The translations under genes were made by a program, and so were the position numbers. Of a stretch of DNA of 40,502 bases, positions 9,922 through 17,305 are shown one piece after another. Each line of letters begins with the position of its first letter. Position 1 is the first letter of the stretch. The notes beneath the pieces are model-generated. The model did not search any database and was not told the origin of the DNA. It worked only from the letters and a program-made list of their open reading frames with translations. The DNA is from an uncultured Pseudoxanthomonas sp. (GTDB lineage: Bacteria > Pseudomonadota > Gammaproteobacteria > Xanthomonadales > Xanthomonadaceae): the NCBI GenBank assembly GCA_946886405.1, contig CAMPIO010000024.1:1-40502 (forward strand), in the 5' to 3' direction.

Positions 9922-11211
9922 ATGAACTTCATCTCGACCCGCAATGCCGCGCCAGCCGTCACGCTCAGCCAGGCGATCGCCGCCGGACTGGCGCCCGACG
10001 GCGGGCTGTACGTCCCCGAAGCGCTGCCGCCCGTCCGCGACCTGATACCCGTCCGCGACATTGCGGGGACGGCGACGGCCCTGCTGGCCCCGTTCTTCGC
10101 CGGCGATGCGCTGGAGGGCGAACTGGCGTCGATCTGCCGCGAGGCCTTCGACTTCCCGGCGCCGCTGCGATCGCTGGGCACGCCGGACGACCATGTGCTG
10201 GAGCTGTTCCACGGACCGACGGCGGCGTTCAAGGACTTCGGCGCGCGTTTCCTTGCCGCCAGCATGGCGCGGCTGCGTCGCGATGAAGCCACGCCCCTGA
10301 CGATCCTAGTCGCCACCTCCGGCGATACGGGAGCGGCGGTGGCCGCAGCGTTCCATCGCCAACCGGGCCTGCGCGTGGTCGTGCTGTATCCGGATGGGCG
10401 CGTGTCGCCGCGCCAGGCGCACCAGTTGGGATGTTTCGGCGACAACATCACCGCATTGCGCGTGGCGGGTTCGTTCGACGACTGCCAGGCGCTGGTGAAG
10501 CGCGCCCTCAACGATGCCGACCTGCAGGCGCAGGCGCCGCTCAGTTCGGCGAACAGCATCAGCCTGGGTCGCCTGCTGCCGCAGATGAGCTATTACGCCC
10601 ATGCGGCTCTGACGCATCGTGCGGAGACGGGGCGCGCTCTGAACGTTGTCATTCCCACCGGCAACCTGGGCAACGCGATGGCGGCGATCCTGGCGCGTGC
10701 GCTCGGCGTGCCGCTCGGCAGGATCGTGCTGGCGACCAATGCGAACCGCGTGCTGCCCGACTTTTTCGCGGGCGGCGACTATGTTCCGGCCGCCAGCGTG
10801 GCGACGCTGGCCAATGCGATGGATGTCGGCACGCCCAGCAACTTCGAGCGTCTGCGCTGGCTCTACGCGGGCGACGATGCGGCGTTGCGTGCGGCGTACA
10901 CGGCGTCCAGCGTCGATGACGCAACCATCCGCGAGGTGATCGCCCGTCGCTTCCGCGACCATGACGAAGTGCATTGCCCGCATACGGCGACAGCGGTGAA
11001 GGTGCTGGAAGACCTGCGCGTCCGGGGCGAGCGCGGCGACTGGGCGGTCGCGGCCACGGCGCATCCGGCCAAGTTCGAAAGCGTGGTGGAGCCGCTGATC
11101 GGCCGCAAGGTCGAAGTGCCGCCCGCGCTGGCGGAACTGCTGGCGCGTCCTGCGCAGGCAGACCCGATTCCCGCCGACTACGACGCCTTGCGCGAGCGCC
11201 TGCTGGCGTAG
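9922..11211 (+). CDS. thrC: Threonine synthase
   Basis: ThrC is a PLP enzyme that converts O-phosphohomoserine to threonine and phosphate, the last step of the pathway. The product is 429 residues, the usual size of the longer bacterial class. FHGPTAAFKDFGARF holds the PLP-binding lysine (about Lys104), ATSGDTGAAVAAAF binds phosphate/PLP, and IPTGNLGNAMAA and GTPSNFERL follow. It lies 53 bases after thrB on the same strand and completes the operon. A REP-like inverted pair follows the stop rather than a T-tailed terminator. Confidence 0.96.
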   Translation: MNFISTRNAAPAVTLSQAIAAGLAPDGGLYVPEALPPVRDLIPVRDIAGTATALLAPFFAGDALEGELASICREAFDFPAPLRSLGTPDDHVLELFHGPTAAFKDFGARFLAASMARLRRDEATPLTILVATSGDTGAAVAAAFHRQPGLRVVVLYPDGRVSPRQAHQLGCFGDNITALRVAGSFDDCQALVKRALNDADLQAQAPLSSANSISLGRLLPQMSYYAHAALTHRAETGRALNVVIPTGNLGNAMAAILARALGVPLGRIVLATNANRVLPDFFAGGDYVPAASVATLANAMDVGTPSNFERLRWLYAGDDAALRAAYTASSVDDATIREVIARRFRDHDEVHCPHTATAVKVLEDLRVRGERGDWAVAATAHPAKFESVVEPLIGRKVEVPPALAELLARPAQADPIPADYDALRERLLA

Positions 11212-11228
11212 TCCGGCTGCAGATCACC

Positions 11229-11363
11229 CCTGTAGGAGCGACGTCAGTCGCGACCGCACGGCCTGATGCAGTGGTCGGCGTCCTCATGCGCGCCAGGAAT
11301 GAGGGGGAGAGGGCTTCAGAGCGGTCGCCGGTGCACGGTCGCGACTGACGTCGCTCCTACAGG
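11229..11363. repeat. Inverted pair of REP-like elements
   Basis: Two 28-base arms (11229-11256 and 11336-11363) are exact reverse complements, each with the core GTAGGAGCGACGTCAGTCGC. They flank 79 bases. Short palindromic elements beginning GTAG are frequent in Xanthomonadaceae and fit the REP class mobilised by RAYT transposases; no RAYT gene is in this window. In RNA the pair could form one long hairpin between thrC and the next gene. Confidence 0.85.
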
Positions 11364-11413
11364 AGGGCGTCGCCGTCCTCGATGCACGACCCACCTGCGA
11401 TAAGCTCTCGCCC

Positions 11414-12454
11414 ATGAAGCGCACCTTGTTGCCGACCCTCCTGCTGGCCACCCTGCTCGCCAGTGCCGCTCCGCTCACCACGCACGCGCAATCCGCCGTG
11501 CCGCAGGCCGACGTCCGCGCGCTGAAGCCGGGCGAATTCCTCTGGTATCCGCAGATCGCGCCCGAGGGCCCCGTGGTGCTGGTGGTCAGCCTGGACGAAC
11601 AGCGCGCATACGTGTACCGCAACGGCATCGCCATCGGCGTGTCGACGATCAGTTCGGGCAAAGCGGGCAAGGACACGCCGACCGGCGTGTTCACCATCCT
11701 GCAGAAGAACAAGGACCACCGGTCCAATCTCTACAACAACGCACCGATGCCTTACATGCAGCGGCTGACGTGGGATGGCATCGCGCTGCACGGCGGCCAC
11801 CTGCCGGGCTATCCGGCGTCGCACGGCTGCGTCCGCCTGCCGCAGGCGTTCGCCGAGAAGCTGTTCGGCATCACCCGCTTCGGCGACTCGGTGGTGGTGG
11901 CGAACGCGAAAGCCTCGCCCGCCAGCCTGGTGCACCCCGCCGTGCTGGCGCCGGTGACTGCCGGCGGACAGGCAGCGCATCCGGAATTGTCGGCCTACGA
12001 GGTGTACTGGAACGAGGCCGCATCGCCGGAGGGTCCTGTCAGCATCCTGGTCAGCCTGTACGACCAGCGCGTATCGGTGCTGCGCAACGGCGTGCTGATC
12101 GGTGCGGCGCCGCTGCAGATGATCCGGGACTTCGCGCTCAACGGCACGGTATTGCTGGTGATGACGACGGAAATGGAGGACATCCCCAGCCTGCTGGATC
12201 CGCAGCAGAAGGAACATCGCTGGGTAGCGCACCGCGTGCTGGGCGAAGAGGGCGCGCCGATGCCGCCGCTGCGTTCGCTCGGGGACGCGTTCTGGATTCC
12301 GCAGGATTTCGCGCGCCGTCTGTACGCGGTGCTGAAGCCGGGCACCACGGTGCTGCTGTCGGACCTGCCCGGCGTACGCGCAACGCCCGATGACCAGCCG
12401 TCCGTGCCGGTCTTGGAATCGGACGAAGCCAGCCCCACAACGGCCGTACGCTGA
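11414..12454 (+). CDS. Secreted L,D-transpeptidase (YkuD) with a degenerate second domain
   Basis: L,D-transpeptidases make 3-3 crosslinks in peptidoglycan or attach proteins to it in the periplasm. A signal peptide (about residues 1-26, ending THAQS) leads to a YkuD domain with HGGHLPGYPASHGCVRLP, which carries His126, His137 and the catalytic Cys139. The rest of the 346 residues resembles the first domain: EGPVVLVVSLDEQRAYVYRNG (from 51) aligns with EGPVSILVSLYDQRVSVLRNG (from 206), and QAFAEKLFGITRFGDSVVV (from 144) with QDFARRLYAVLKPGTTVLL (from 297). The second copy has no SHGC motif, so it should be inactive. The exact crosslinking role is not shown by sequence. Confidence 0.9.
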   Translation: MKRTLLPTLLLATLLASAAPLTTHAQSAVPQADVRALKPGEFLWYPQIAPEGPVVLVVSLDEQRAYVYRNGIAIGVSTISSGKAGKDTPTGVFTILQKNKDHRSNLYNNAPMPYMQRLTWDGIALHGGHLPGYPASHGCVRLPQAFAEKLFGITRFGDSVVVANAKASPASLVHPAVLAPVTAGGQAAHPELSAYEVYWNEAASPEGPVSILVSLYDQRVSVLRNGVLIGAAPLQMIRDFALNGTVLLVMTTEMEDIPSLLDPQQKEHRWVAHRVLGEEGAPMPPLRSLGDAFWIPQDFARRLYAVLKPGTTVLLSDLPGVRATPDDQPSVPVLESDEASPTTAVR

Positions 12455-12510
12455 GCCTTGCGGATGGAATCGGGACGCTGGCGTTTCTCCATCGATACCC
12501 GGATGCCGTC

Positions 12511-13245
12511 ATGAACCGATTCCGTCGCGTGCTGCCGTTGTGCCTTGCCTTGGCAGCCATGTCGCAAGCGGGCGACGCATCCGCCGAGCCCGCCGCCACG
12601 TCACCCGAACGTCTGGTAGAGCGCCTGCATCGGGCCGCACCCGCGCTCGACCGCGATGTGCTCTCCATGGCGGCGCGCGCGATGACGTGCTCGATCCGGC
12701 GCGGCGAACCGGTGCCGATGCGCCGCCTCAGCGTGATCGACTATTCATTGCCGTCGACGCAACCGCGCTTGTGGGTGTTCGATCTCGAACAGGCCCGCCT
12801 GCTGTTCGAGGAGCGCGTCGCGCACGGCCGCAACACGGGTGAGAACCTCGCCACCCGCTTTTCCAATGCGACCGGCAGCTACATGTCCAGCCTGGGGGCG
12901 TTCGTCACCCAGGAAGCGTATAGCGGTTCCAACGGCTACTCCTTGCGCCTGCAAGGACTCGAGCCCGGCTTCAACGACAAGGCGCGTGAGCGCGCCATCG
13001 TCATCCACGGCGCCCCCTACGTCAGCGACACACTCGTCCGCATGCAGGGACGCCTCGGTCGCAGCCTGGGCTGCCCGGCGGTCGGCAAGGCCGTGGCCAG
13101 GCCGCTGATCGACAGCATCCGCGGCGGCTCGTTCCTGTTCGCCTACTACCCCGATCCCGCCTGGCTGAAACAGTCGCGCCTGCTCGGCGCGGATTGCGGA
13201 AACGGTGTGGCGGTCCATCCGGCATCGACCCCGCCGGGGGGATGA
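12511..13245 (+). CDS. Secreted murein L,D-transpeptidase catalytic domain family protein
   Basis: A 244-residue exported protein with signal peptide (residues 1 to about 25, ending DASAEP). The core has LWVFDLEQARLLFEERVAHGRNTG, then HGAPYVSD and GRLGRSLGCPAV, where His and Cys match the catalytic pair of the YkuD_2-type L,D-transpeptidase domain. It starts 56 bases after another L,D-transpeptidase gene on the same strand, so the two are probably an envelope-remodelling pair. Its stop is five bases from the stop of the convergent metallo-hydrolase gene, with no terminator visible between them. Confidence 0.87.
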   Translation: MNRFRRVLPLCLALAAMSQAGDASAEPAATSPERLVERLHRAAPALDRDVLSMAARAMTCSIRRGEPVPMRRLSVIDYSLPSTQPRLWVFDLEQARLLFEERVAHGRNTGENLATRFSNATGSYMSSLGAFVTQEAYSGSNGYSLRLQGLEPGFNDKARERAIVIHGAPYVSDTLVRMQGRLGRSLGCPAVGKAVARPLIDSIRGGSFLFAYYPDPAWLKQSRLLGADCGNGVAVHPASTPPGG

Positions 13246-13250
13246 CTGCG

Positions 13251-14111
13251 TCAGATCTTGAGCGGGATCTTCAGGTAACGCCGCCCGTTCGCTTCAGGCC
13301 CGGGCAGTCGTCCGGCCCGGATGTTGACCTGCAGCGATGGCAGCAACAGCACGGGTGCCGCCAGCGTTGCGTCGCGCGCTTCGCGCATCTTCACGTAGTC
13401 GTCTTCTGTCACGCCACCGCCGATGTGCACGTTGCGCGCCTTCTCGTCGGCGACGGTGGTTTCCCATGCGTAGTGGTCGCGTCCCGGTGCCTTGTAGTCG
13501 TGGCACAGGAACAGGCGCGTGTCGTCCGGCAGCGATAGCAGTGCGTGGATCGAACGGTACAGGGTGCGCGCATCGCCGCCGGGAAAGTCGGCGCGCGCGG
13601 TGCCGTAGTCGGGCATGAACAGCGTGTCACCGACGAATACCGCATCACCGATGCGATAGGACACGCAGGCCGGTGTATGCCCGGGGGTATGCATGACGTC
13701 AACCTGCAGCCCGCCGAGCGGGAACGTCTCGTCATCGCGGAACAATCGGTCGAATTCACGGCCGTCGCCGCTGACATCGTCCAGTCCGAATACGGGCGCG
13801 AACGTGCGCTGCACGTCGCGGATGTGCTCTCCGATCCCGATCGGTGCGCCGGTCTTCTCCTTCAGCCACGGCGCTGCGCTGAGATGGTCGGCGTGCGCAT
13901 GCGTCTCCAGGATCCACGCAACCGACAGCCCTTGTTCCGCGACAAAGGCGAGCAGGGCATCGGCGGAACGGTGCGAGGCGTGGCCCGAACGGTGGTCGTA
14001 GTCCAGCACCGGGTCGATGATGGCCGCCTGCGCGGTGGCGGGATCCCACACCACGTAGCTGATGGTGTGGGTGCTTTCGTCGAACTGGGCGTGGACGGAG
14101 GGGGTCGACAT
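13251..14111 (-). CDS. MBL-fold persulfide dioxygenase / Blh-like hydrolase
   Basis: A 286-residue metallo-beta-lactamase-fold protein with metal-binding THAHADH (His71, His73, Asp75, His76), HTPGHTP, GDTLF and LFLCHDY. The C-terminal GRDHYAWETTVADEKARNVHI and NIRAGRLP pattern is that of the ETHE1/Blh branch, which oxidises glutathione persulfide to sulfite and glutathione. The start at 14111 gives the family N-terminus (MSTPSVHAQFDESTHTISYVV). It is the last gene of a leftward operon with two rhodaneses and a BigR-like repressor, the context in which Blh proteins are known. The persulfide substrate is inferred from family and context. Confidence 0.9.
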   Translation of the reverse strand: MSTPSVHAQFDESTHTISYVVWDPATAQAAIIDPVLDYDHRSGHASHRSADALLAFVAEQGLSVAWILETHAHADHLSAAPWLKEKTGAPIGIGEHIRDVQRTFAPVFGLDDVSGDGREFDRLFRDDETFPLGGLQVDVMHTPGHTPACVSYRIGDAVFVGDTLFMPDYGTARADFPGGDARTLYRSIHALLSLPDDTRLFLCHDYKAPGRDHYAWETTVADEKARNVHIGGGVTEDDYVKMREARDATLAAPVLLLPSLQVNIRAGRLPGPEANGRRYLKIPLKI

Positions 14112-14191
14112 GACGCTGCTCCCGGTGTCGCGAGGCCGGCAGGCCGAGGAATGTGGATGATCGCAGTCGGAGCGGACAAGGCCAAGCGGGT

Positions 14192-14464
14192 TCAGGCCGC
14201 CTGCGAGAACTCCTCGAAGGCTTCCAGCGCGTGCGCGGCGTACATCAGCGAGGGACCACCGCCCATGTAGACGGCGACGCCCAACATCTCGTGGAACTCC
14301 TCCGGCGTGGCGCCCAGCCGTACGAGCGCCTTGGCGTGGAAGCCGAGGCAGCCATCGCAGCGCGATGCCACGCCGATGGCCATGGCGATCAGTTCCTTGG
14401 TCTTTTCGTCCAGCGCGCCCGCGGCCATCGCGCCACGCGCCATGGCGCCGAAGCCCTGCATCAC
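14192..14464 (-). CDS. Carboxymuconolactone decarboxylase / AhpD-like protein, start uncertain
   Basis: The clear part is 90 residues with LDEKTKELIAMAIGVASRCDGCLGFHAKALVRLGA, the AhpD-type CxxC-xxxH motif, which acts as a redox-active dithiol in this superfamily. In-frame sequence upstream to 14566 also looks like the family N-terminal helix (DRYQELTTRINRHLAPFRTAAPAVMQGFG) but has no ATG, GTG or TTG start. It runs directly from the TGA of the preceding rhodanese, in the same frame. The GTG at 14464 (ATG follows at 14461) is the only standard start and would lose that helix. A rare start, coupled reinitiation or a sequence error are all possible. The operon context suggests persulfide or peroxide handling. 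Confidence 0.75.
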   Translation of the reverse strand: MMQGFGAMARGAMAAGALDEKTKELIAMAIGVASRCDGCLGFHAKALVRLGATPEEFHEMLGVAVYMGGGPSLMYAAHALEAFEEFSQAA

Positions 14465-14566
14465 CGCGGGTGCGGCTGTGCGGAAGGGAGCGAGGTGGCG
14501 GTTGATGCGGGTGGTCAGTTCCTGGTAGCGGTCTGCACTGGACTTGGGATTCTCGATAGCGGGGGG

Positions 14567-14932
14567 TCAGCCTTGCCGGGATACCGGCAGGCCTTCGGCG
14601 CGCCACGCGGACATGCCGCCGGCGATGTTCAGATAGGTGCGTGCGTCCTTGCCGATCAGGCCCGACTGCGCCAGGCGCGACCGCATGCCGCTCTGGCAGA
14701 TCAGCAGGATCTCGGTCGTGGCGGCCGGAAGGCGTGCGTCCAGCAGCGCGGGGCCGCCGGCACGCAGGTCGCCGAGCGGGATGTGGCACGCGCCCCGCAC
14801 ATGCCCCGCGGCGAACTCGCCCGCCTCGCGCACGTCGACGAGCACCGCGCCCTGGTTCATCCGTTGCACGGCATCACGCGGCGAAACCTGCGGGGCTCCA
14901 ACGCCGAACAGGGCCTTCAGCAGCGCGATCAT
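14567..14932 (-). CDS. Single-domain rhodanese (sulfurtransferase)
   Basis: Rhodaneses carry persulfide sulfur on an active-site cysteine. This 121-residue protein has DVREAGEFAAGHVRGACHIPLGDL and the loop LLICQSGMRS with the catalytic Cys79, then NIAGGMSAWRAEGLPV. The start at 14932 has AAGGAG upstream and overlaps the stop of the ArsR gene as ATGA. The N-terminal MIALLKALFG precedes the rhodanese fold. It is one of two rhodaneses flanking the repressor gene; their active loops differ (CQSGMRS here, CLTGGRS in the other), so they probably serve different acceptors. Confidence 0.9.
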   Translation of the reverse strand: MIALLKALFGVGAPQVSPRDAVQRMNQGAVLVDVREAGEFAAGHVRGACHIPLGDLRAGGPALLDARLPAATTEILLICQSGMRSRLAQSGLIGKDARTYLNIAGGMSAWRAEGLPVSRQG

Positions 14933-15288
14933 CGGGATCTCCTTGCGGCCTTGCGCGGCGCCGCGGCGGGGGCGCAATAAATTCCATGGAGCGTCTGCAT
15001 GACCTCTGCCGCCGGTCCCGGCATCAGCGTATAGATCACGTTCTGCGCCTCGCGCCTTGTCTGTACCAGACCTTCTTCGCGCAGCACGGCCAGGTGCTGC
15101 GACAACGCCGACTGGCTCAGGTCGAGCAGGGCGTTTATCTCGCCCACCGAGCGCTCGCCCGAGGCCAGCAGGCACAGGATCTGCAGGCGCTTCTCGTTAG
15201 CGAGCGCCTTCAGCAGTTGCGCGGCGTCGCCCGCATGCGCCTGCATGGCGGCGATGTCGAACGTGGGCGTGGGAGGGTTGCCGGTCAT
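14929..15288 (-). CDS. ArsR-family persulfide-sensing repressor (BigR/SqrR-like)
   Basis: A 119-residue winged-helix repressor. The recognition region is SVGEINALLDLSQSALSQHLAVLREEGLV, followed by the wing RREAQNVIYTL. The only two cysteines are Cys39 (RLQILCLL) and Cys105 (GIYC). Their 66-residue spacing equals that of the persulfide-forming pairs known in BigR (42/108) and SqrR (41/107), where a sulfur bridge releases the protein from DNA. The start at 15288 overlaps the upstream rhodanese stop as ATGA. The likely target is the tandem ATTAG-N6-CTAAT dyad at 15690-15721, between its own operon and the sulfide:quinone reductase gene. Confidence 0.92.
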   Translation of the reverse strand: MTGNPPTPTFDIAAMQAHAGDAAQLLKALANEKRLQILCLLASGERSVGEINALLDLSQSALSQHLAVLREEGLVQTRREAQNVIYTLMPGPAAEVMQTLHGIYCAPAAAPRKAARRSR

Positions 15289-15674
15289 GCGGACTCCGTG
15301 GTCAGGGGCAAGTCCGCATTGCGCCATGCGGTGAGGCCGCCGGCAAGCGAGCGGACATGCGAAAAGCCGAGCGCCTGCAGGCTGTCGGCCGCAAGCGCGG
15401 AGCGGCCTCCGGTCAGGCAATAGAGCACCACGTCGCGATCGGGGGCAGCCAGCGCCTCGCTGGTGGCGCAGGCCATCGCCGGATGCGCGTGGATCTGGAA
15501 CTCCAGCACACCGCGGGGCAGGTTGATGGCGCCAGGCAGGTGGCCCTGCGCGTACTCCGCGGGCTCGCGTACATCGATCACGATGCTGTGTTCGTCAACG
15601 GCGAGTTGGTCGGGCGCGATCTCTTCGATGCGGCCACGGGCCTCGGCCACCAGATCCTGGACGGTGCGTGCCAT
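15285..15674 (-). CDS. Rhodanese-like sulfurtransferase, first gene of leftward operon
   Basis: A 129-residue rhodanese with VIDVREPAEYAQGHLPGAINLPRGVLEF and the active-site loop LYCLTGGRSALAA (Cys86), ending SLAGGLTAWRNADLPL. ATG at 15674 is preferred to the in-frame TTG at 15686 because GGAGG precedes it at normal distance. It is the promoter-proximal gene of the leftward group and overlaps the repressor gene by four bases. The role is inferred as persulfide relay between sulfide oxidation and the persulfide dioxygenase. Confidence 0.91.
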   Translation of the reverse strand: MARTVQDLVAEARGRIEEIAPDQLAVDEHSIVIDVREPAEYAQGHLPGAINLPRGVLEFQIHAHPAMACATSEALAAPDRDVVLYCLTGGRSALAADSLQALGFSHVRSLAGGLTAWRNADLPLTTESA

Positions 15675-15689
15675 GGATGCCTCCAAAAC

Positions 15690-15721
15690 ATTAGTTGACT
15701 CTAATATTAGTAAATGCTAAT
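15690..15721. promoter_or_regulatory. Tandem operator dyads for the BigR-like repressor
   Basis: Two 16-base dyads of form ATTAG-N6-CTAAT abut exactly (15690-15705 and 15706-15721). They form the most AT-rich stretch of this intergenic region and lie between divergent sulfur operons, one of which encodes a BigR-like ArsR repressor. They overlap promoter elements for both directions, so one bound repressor could silence both operons. Binding is inferred. Confidence 0.75.
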
Positions 15722-15723
15722 TT
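15695..15723 (+). promoter_or_regulatory. Candidate promoter of the sqr operon
   Basis: TTGACT (15695-15700) and TAATTT (15718-15723) are 17 bases apart, a good sigma-70 arrangement. The -35 lies inside the first dyad and the -10 overlaps the end of the second, so a repressor bound there would block polymerase. Confidence 0.6.
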
Positions 15724-15732
15724 GAATTGCAA
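15704..15732 (-). promoter_or_regulatory. Candidate promoter of the rhodanese-bigR operon
   Basis: On the minus strand TTGCAA (15732-15727) and TAATAT (15709-15704) are separated by exactly 17 bases. The -10 spans the junction of the two ATTAG-N6-CTAAT dyads. It lies about 30 bases before the first rhodanese start. Confidence 0.6.
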
Positions 15733-15781
15733 GCCCACCGGCATTTCCGCCGGGGGCGCCATCCGACCTGGAGGGGAAGAC

Positions 15782-17053
15782 ATGGCACGCATTGTCGTAC
15801 TGGGTGCAGGCATCGGCGGCATGAGTGCCGCGTACGAACTGCGCGGCACGCTTGGCCAGAGCCCGGAGATCACCGTGATCGGCGAGGGCGATCGTTTCTC
15901 GTTCACGCCGTCCAATCCCTGGGTCGCCGTGGGGTGGCGCAAGCCGTCCGATGTCGAGATGCCGGTCGCCCGCTATCTGGCGAAAAAGAAGATCGCCTTC
16001 GAAGGCGCCGGCGCCGAGCGGGTCGAACCGGGGGACAACCGCGTGCTGCTGCGCGACGGCCGCTACGTCGATTACGACTATCTGGTGATCGCGACGGGGC
16101 CGCGGTTGGCCTTCGACGAGGTGCCGGGCCTGGGGCCTGAAGGTGGCTTCACCCAGTCGATCTGCACCACGCCGCATGCGACCACTGCATGGCAGGCGTA
16201 CCAGGCGTTCCTCGAAAATCCGGGCCCGGTCGTCGTGGGCGCCGCGCCGATGGCCAGTTGCTTCGGTCCGGCGTACGAATTCGCGATGATCCTCGACAGC
16301 GACCTGCGCAAGCGCAAGCTGCGCGACAAGGTGCCGATCACCTACGTGAGCCCGGAGCCGTACGTCGGACACATGGGTCTTGGAGGTGTCGGCGACTCCA
16401 AGGGCCTGATGGAATCGGAATTCCGCCAGCGCCACATCCGGTGGATCACCAACGCGAAGATCACGGCGGTGCGCGACGGTGAGATGGACGTGTCCGAAAT
16501 GGACGACGCCGGCCAGCCGAAGAAGGCACACACGCTGCCGTTCACGTATTCGATGGTGCTGCCGGCGTTCACCGGCGTGCCGGCCGTGCGCCAGGGCGAG
16601 GGGCTGTGCAATCCGCGCGGCTTCATCCTGATCGACAGGCACCAGCGCAACCCCGCCTATCCCAACATCTTCTCGCTCGGTGTGTGCGTGGCCATCCCGC
16701 CGGTGGAGGCCACGCCGGTGCCGACGGGGGCGCCGAAGACCGGCTTCATGATCGAGTCCATGGTCACGGCGGTGGCGCACAACATCCAGGCCGAACTGGC
16801 CGGCACGCCCGCCATGGCCGAAGCCACCTGGAATGCGATCTGCCTGGCCGACATGGGCGACACCGGCGCCGCCTTCGTGGCACTGCCGCAGATGCCGCCC
16901 CGCAACGTCACCTGGGCCAAGGTCGGCAAGTGGGTGCACGTGGCCAAGATCGCGTTCGAGAAGTACTTCCTGATGAAGATGAAGTCCGGCAACACCGAAC
17001 CGATCTACGAGAAGTACGTCCTCAAGCTGCTCGGCATCATGCGCACCCGCTGA
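15782..17053 (+). CDS. sqr: Sulfide:quinone oxidoreductase
   Basis: SQR is a monotopic inner-membrane flavoprotein that oxidises sulfide to persulfide or polysulfide and reduces quinone. The 423-residue product starts with the FAD Rossmann motif VVLGAGIGGMSAA. It has all three cysteines of the A. ferrooxidans-type enzyme at matching places: Cys128 (SICTTPHA), Cys160 (PMASCFGPAYEF) and Cys354 (WNAICLADMGD). VPTGAPKTGFMIE and the C-terminal amphipathic WVHVAKIAFEKYFLMKMKSG, which would dock on the membrane, also match. The start at 15782 follows GGAGGGG. It is the first gene of the rightward operon and is likely derepressed by sulfide through the dyads upstream. Confidence 0.94.
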   Translation: MARIVVLGAGIGGMSAAYELRGTLGQSPEITVIGEGDRFSFTPSNPWVAVGWRKPSDVEMPVARYLAKKKIAFEGAGAERVEPGDNRVLLRDGRYVDYDYLVIATGPRLAFDEVPGLGPEGGFTQSICTTPHATTAWQAYQAFLENPGPVVVGAAPMASCFGPAYEFAMILDSDLRKRKLRDKVPITYVSPEPYVGHMGLGGVGDSKGLMESEFRQRHIRWITNAKITAVRDGEMDVSEMDDAGQPKKAHTLPFTYSMVLPAFTGVPAVRQGEGLCNPRGFILIDRHQRNPAYPNIFSLGVCVAIPPVEATPVPTGAPKTGFMIESMVTAVAHNIQAELAGTPAMAEATWNAICLADMGDTGAAFVALPQMPPRNVTWAKVGKWVHVAKIAFEKYFLMKMKSGNTEPIYEKYVLKLLGIMRTR

Positions 17054-17087
17054 TGCCCGCCCCCGAACCTTTCCGGAGAACACCCCC

Positions 17088-17291
17088 ATGAACCTCGACC
17101 GTGCCGTCCTCGCCTTCGCCGGCGTGATGACCCTCGCCAGCCTGGCGCTGGCCCACTTCGTTTCGCCGCTGTGGCTGTGGTTCACCGTCTTCATCGGCGT
17201 GAACATGCTGCAGGCCAGCGTCACCGGCTTCTGTCCGGCGGCCATCGTCTTCCGCAAGCTGGGCGTGCGCGCCGGCTGCGCATTCAAGTGA
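17088..17291 (+). CDS. DUF2892 (YgaP transmembrane-domain) protein
   Basis: A 67-residue protein with two membrane helices (about 6-24 and 27-45) and the ending GFCPAAIVFRKLGVRAGCAFK. That is the pattern of DUF2892, the transmembrane part of the rhodanese YgaP, with its conserved FCP. Here it stands alone while the rhodaneses are separate genes. It lies 34 bases after sqr. A role in membrane passage or relay of sulfane sulfur is often suggested but is not proven. Confidence 0.88.
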   Translation: MNLDRAVLAFAGVMTLASLALAHFVSPLWLWFTVFIGVNMLQASVTGFCPAAIVFRKLGVRAGCAFK

Positions 17292-17305
17292 GCGCGAGGC
17301 CTGCC

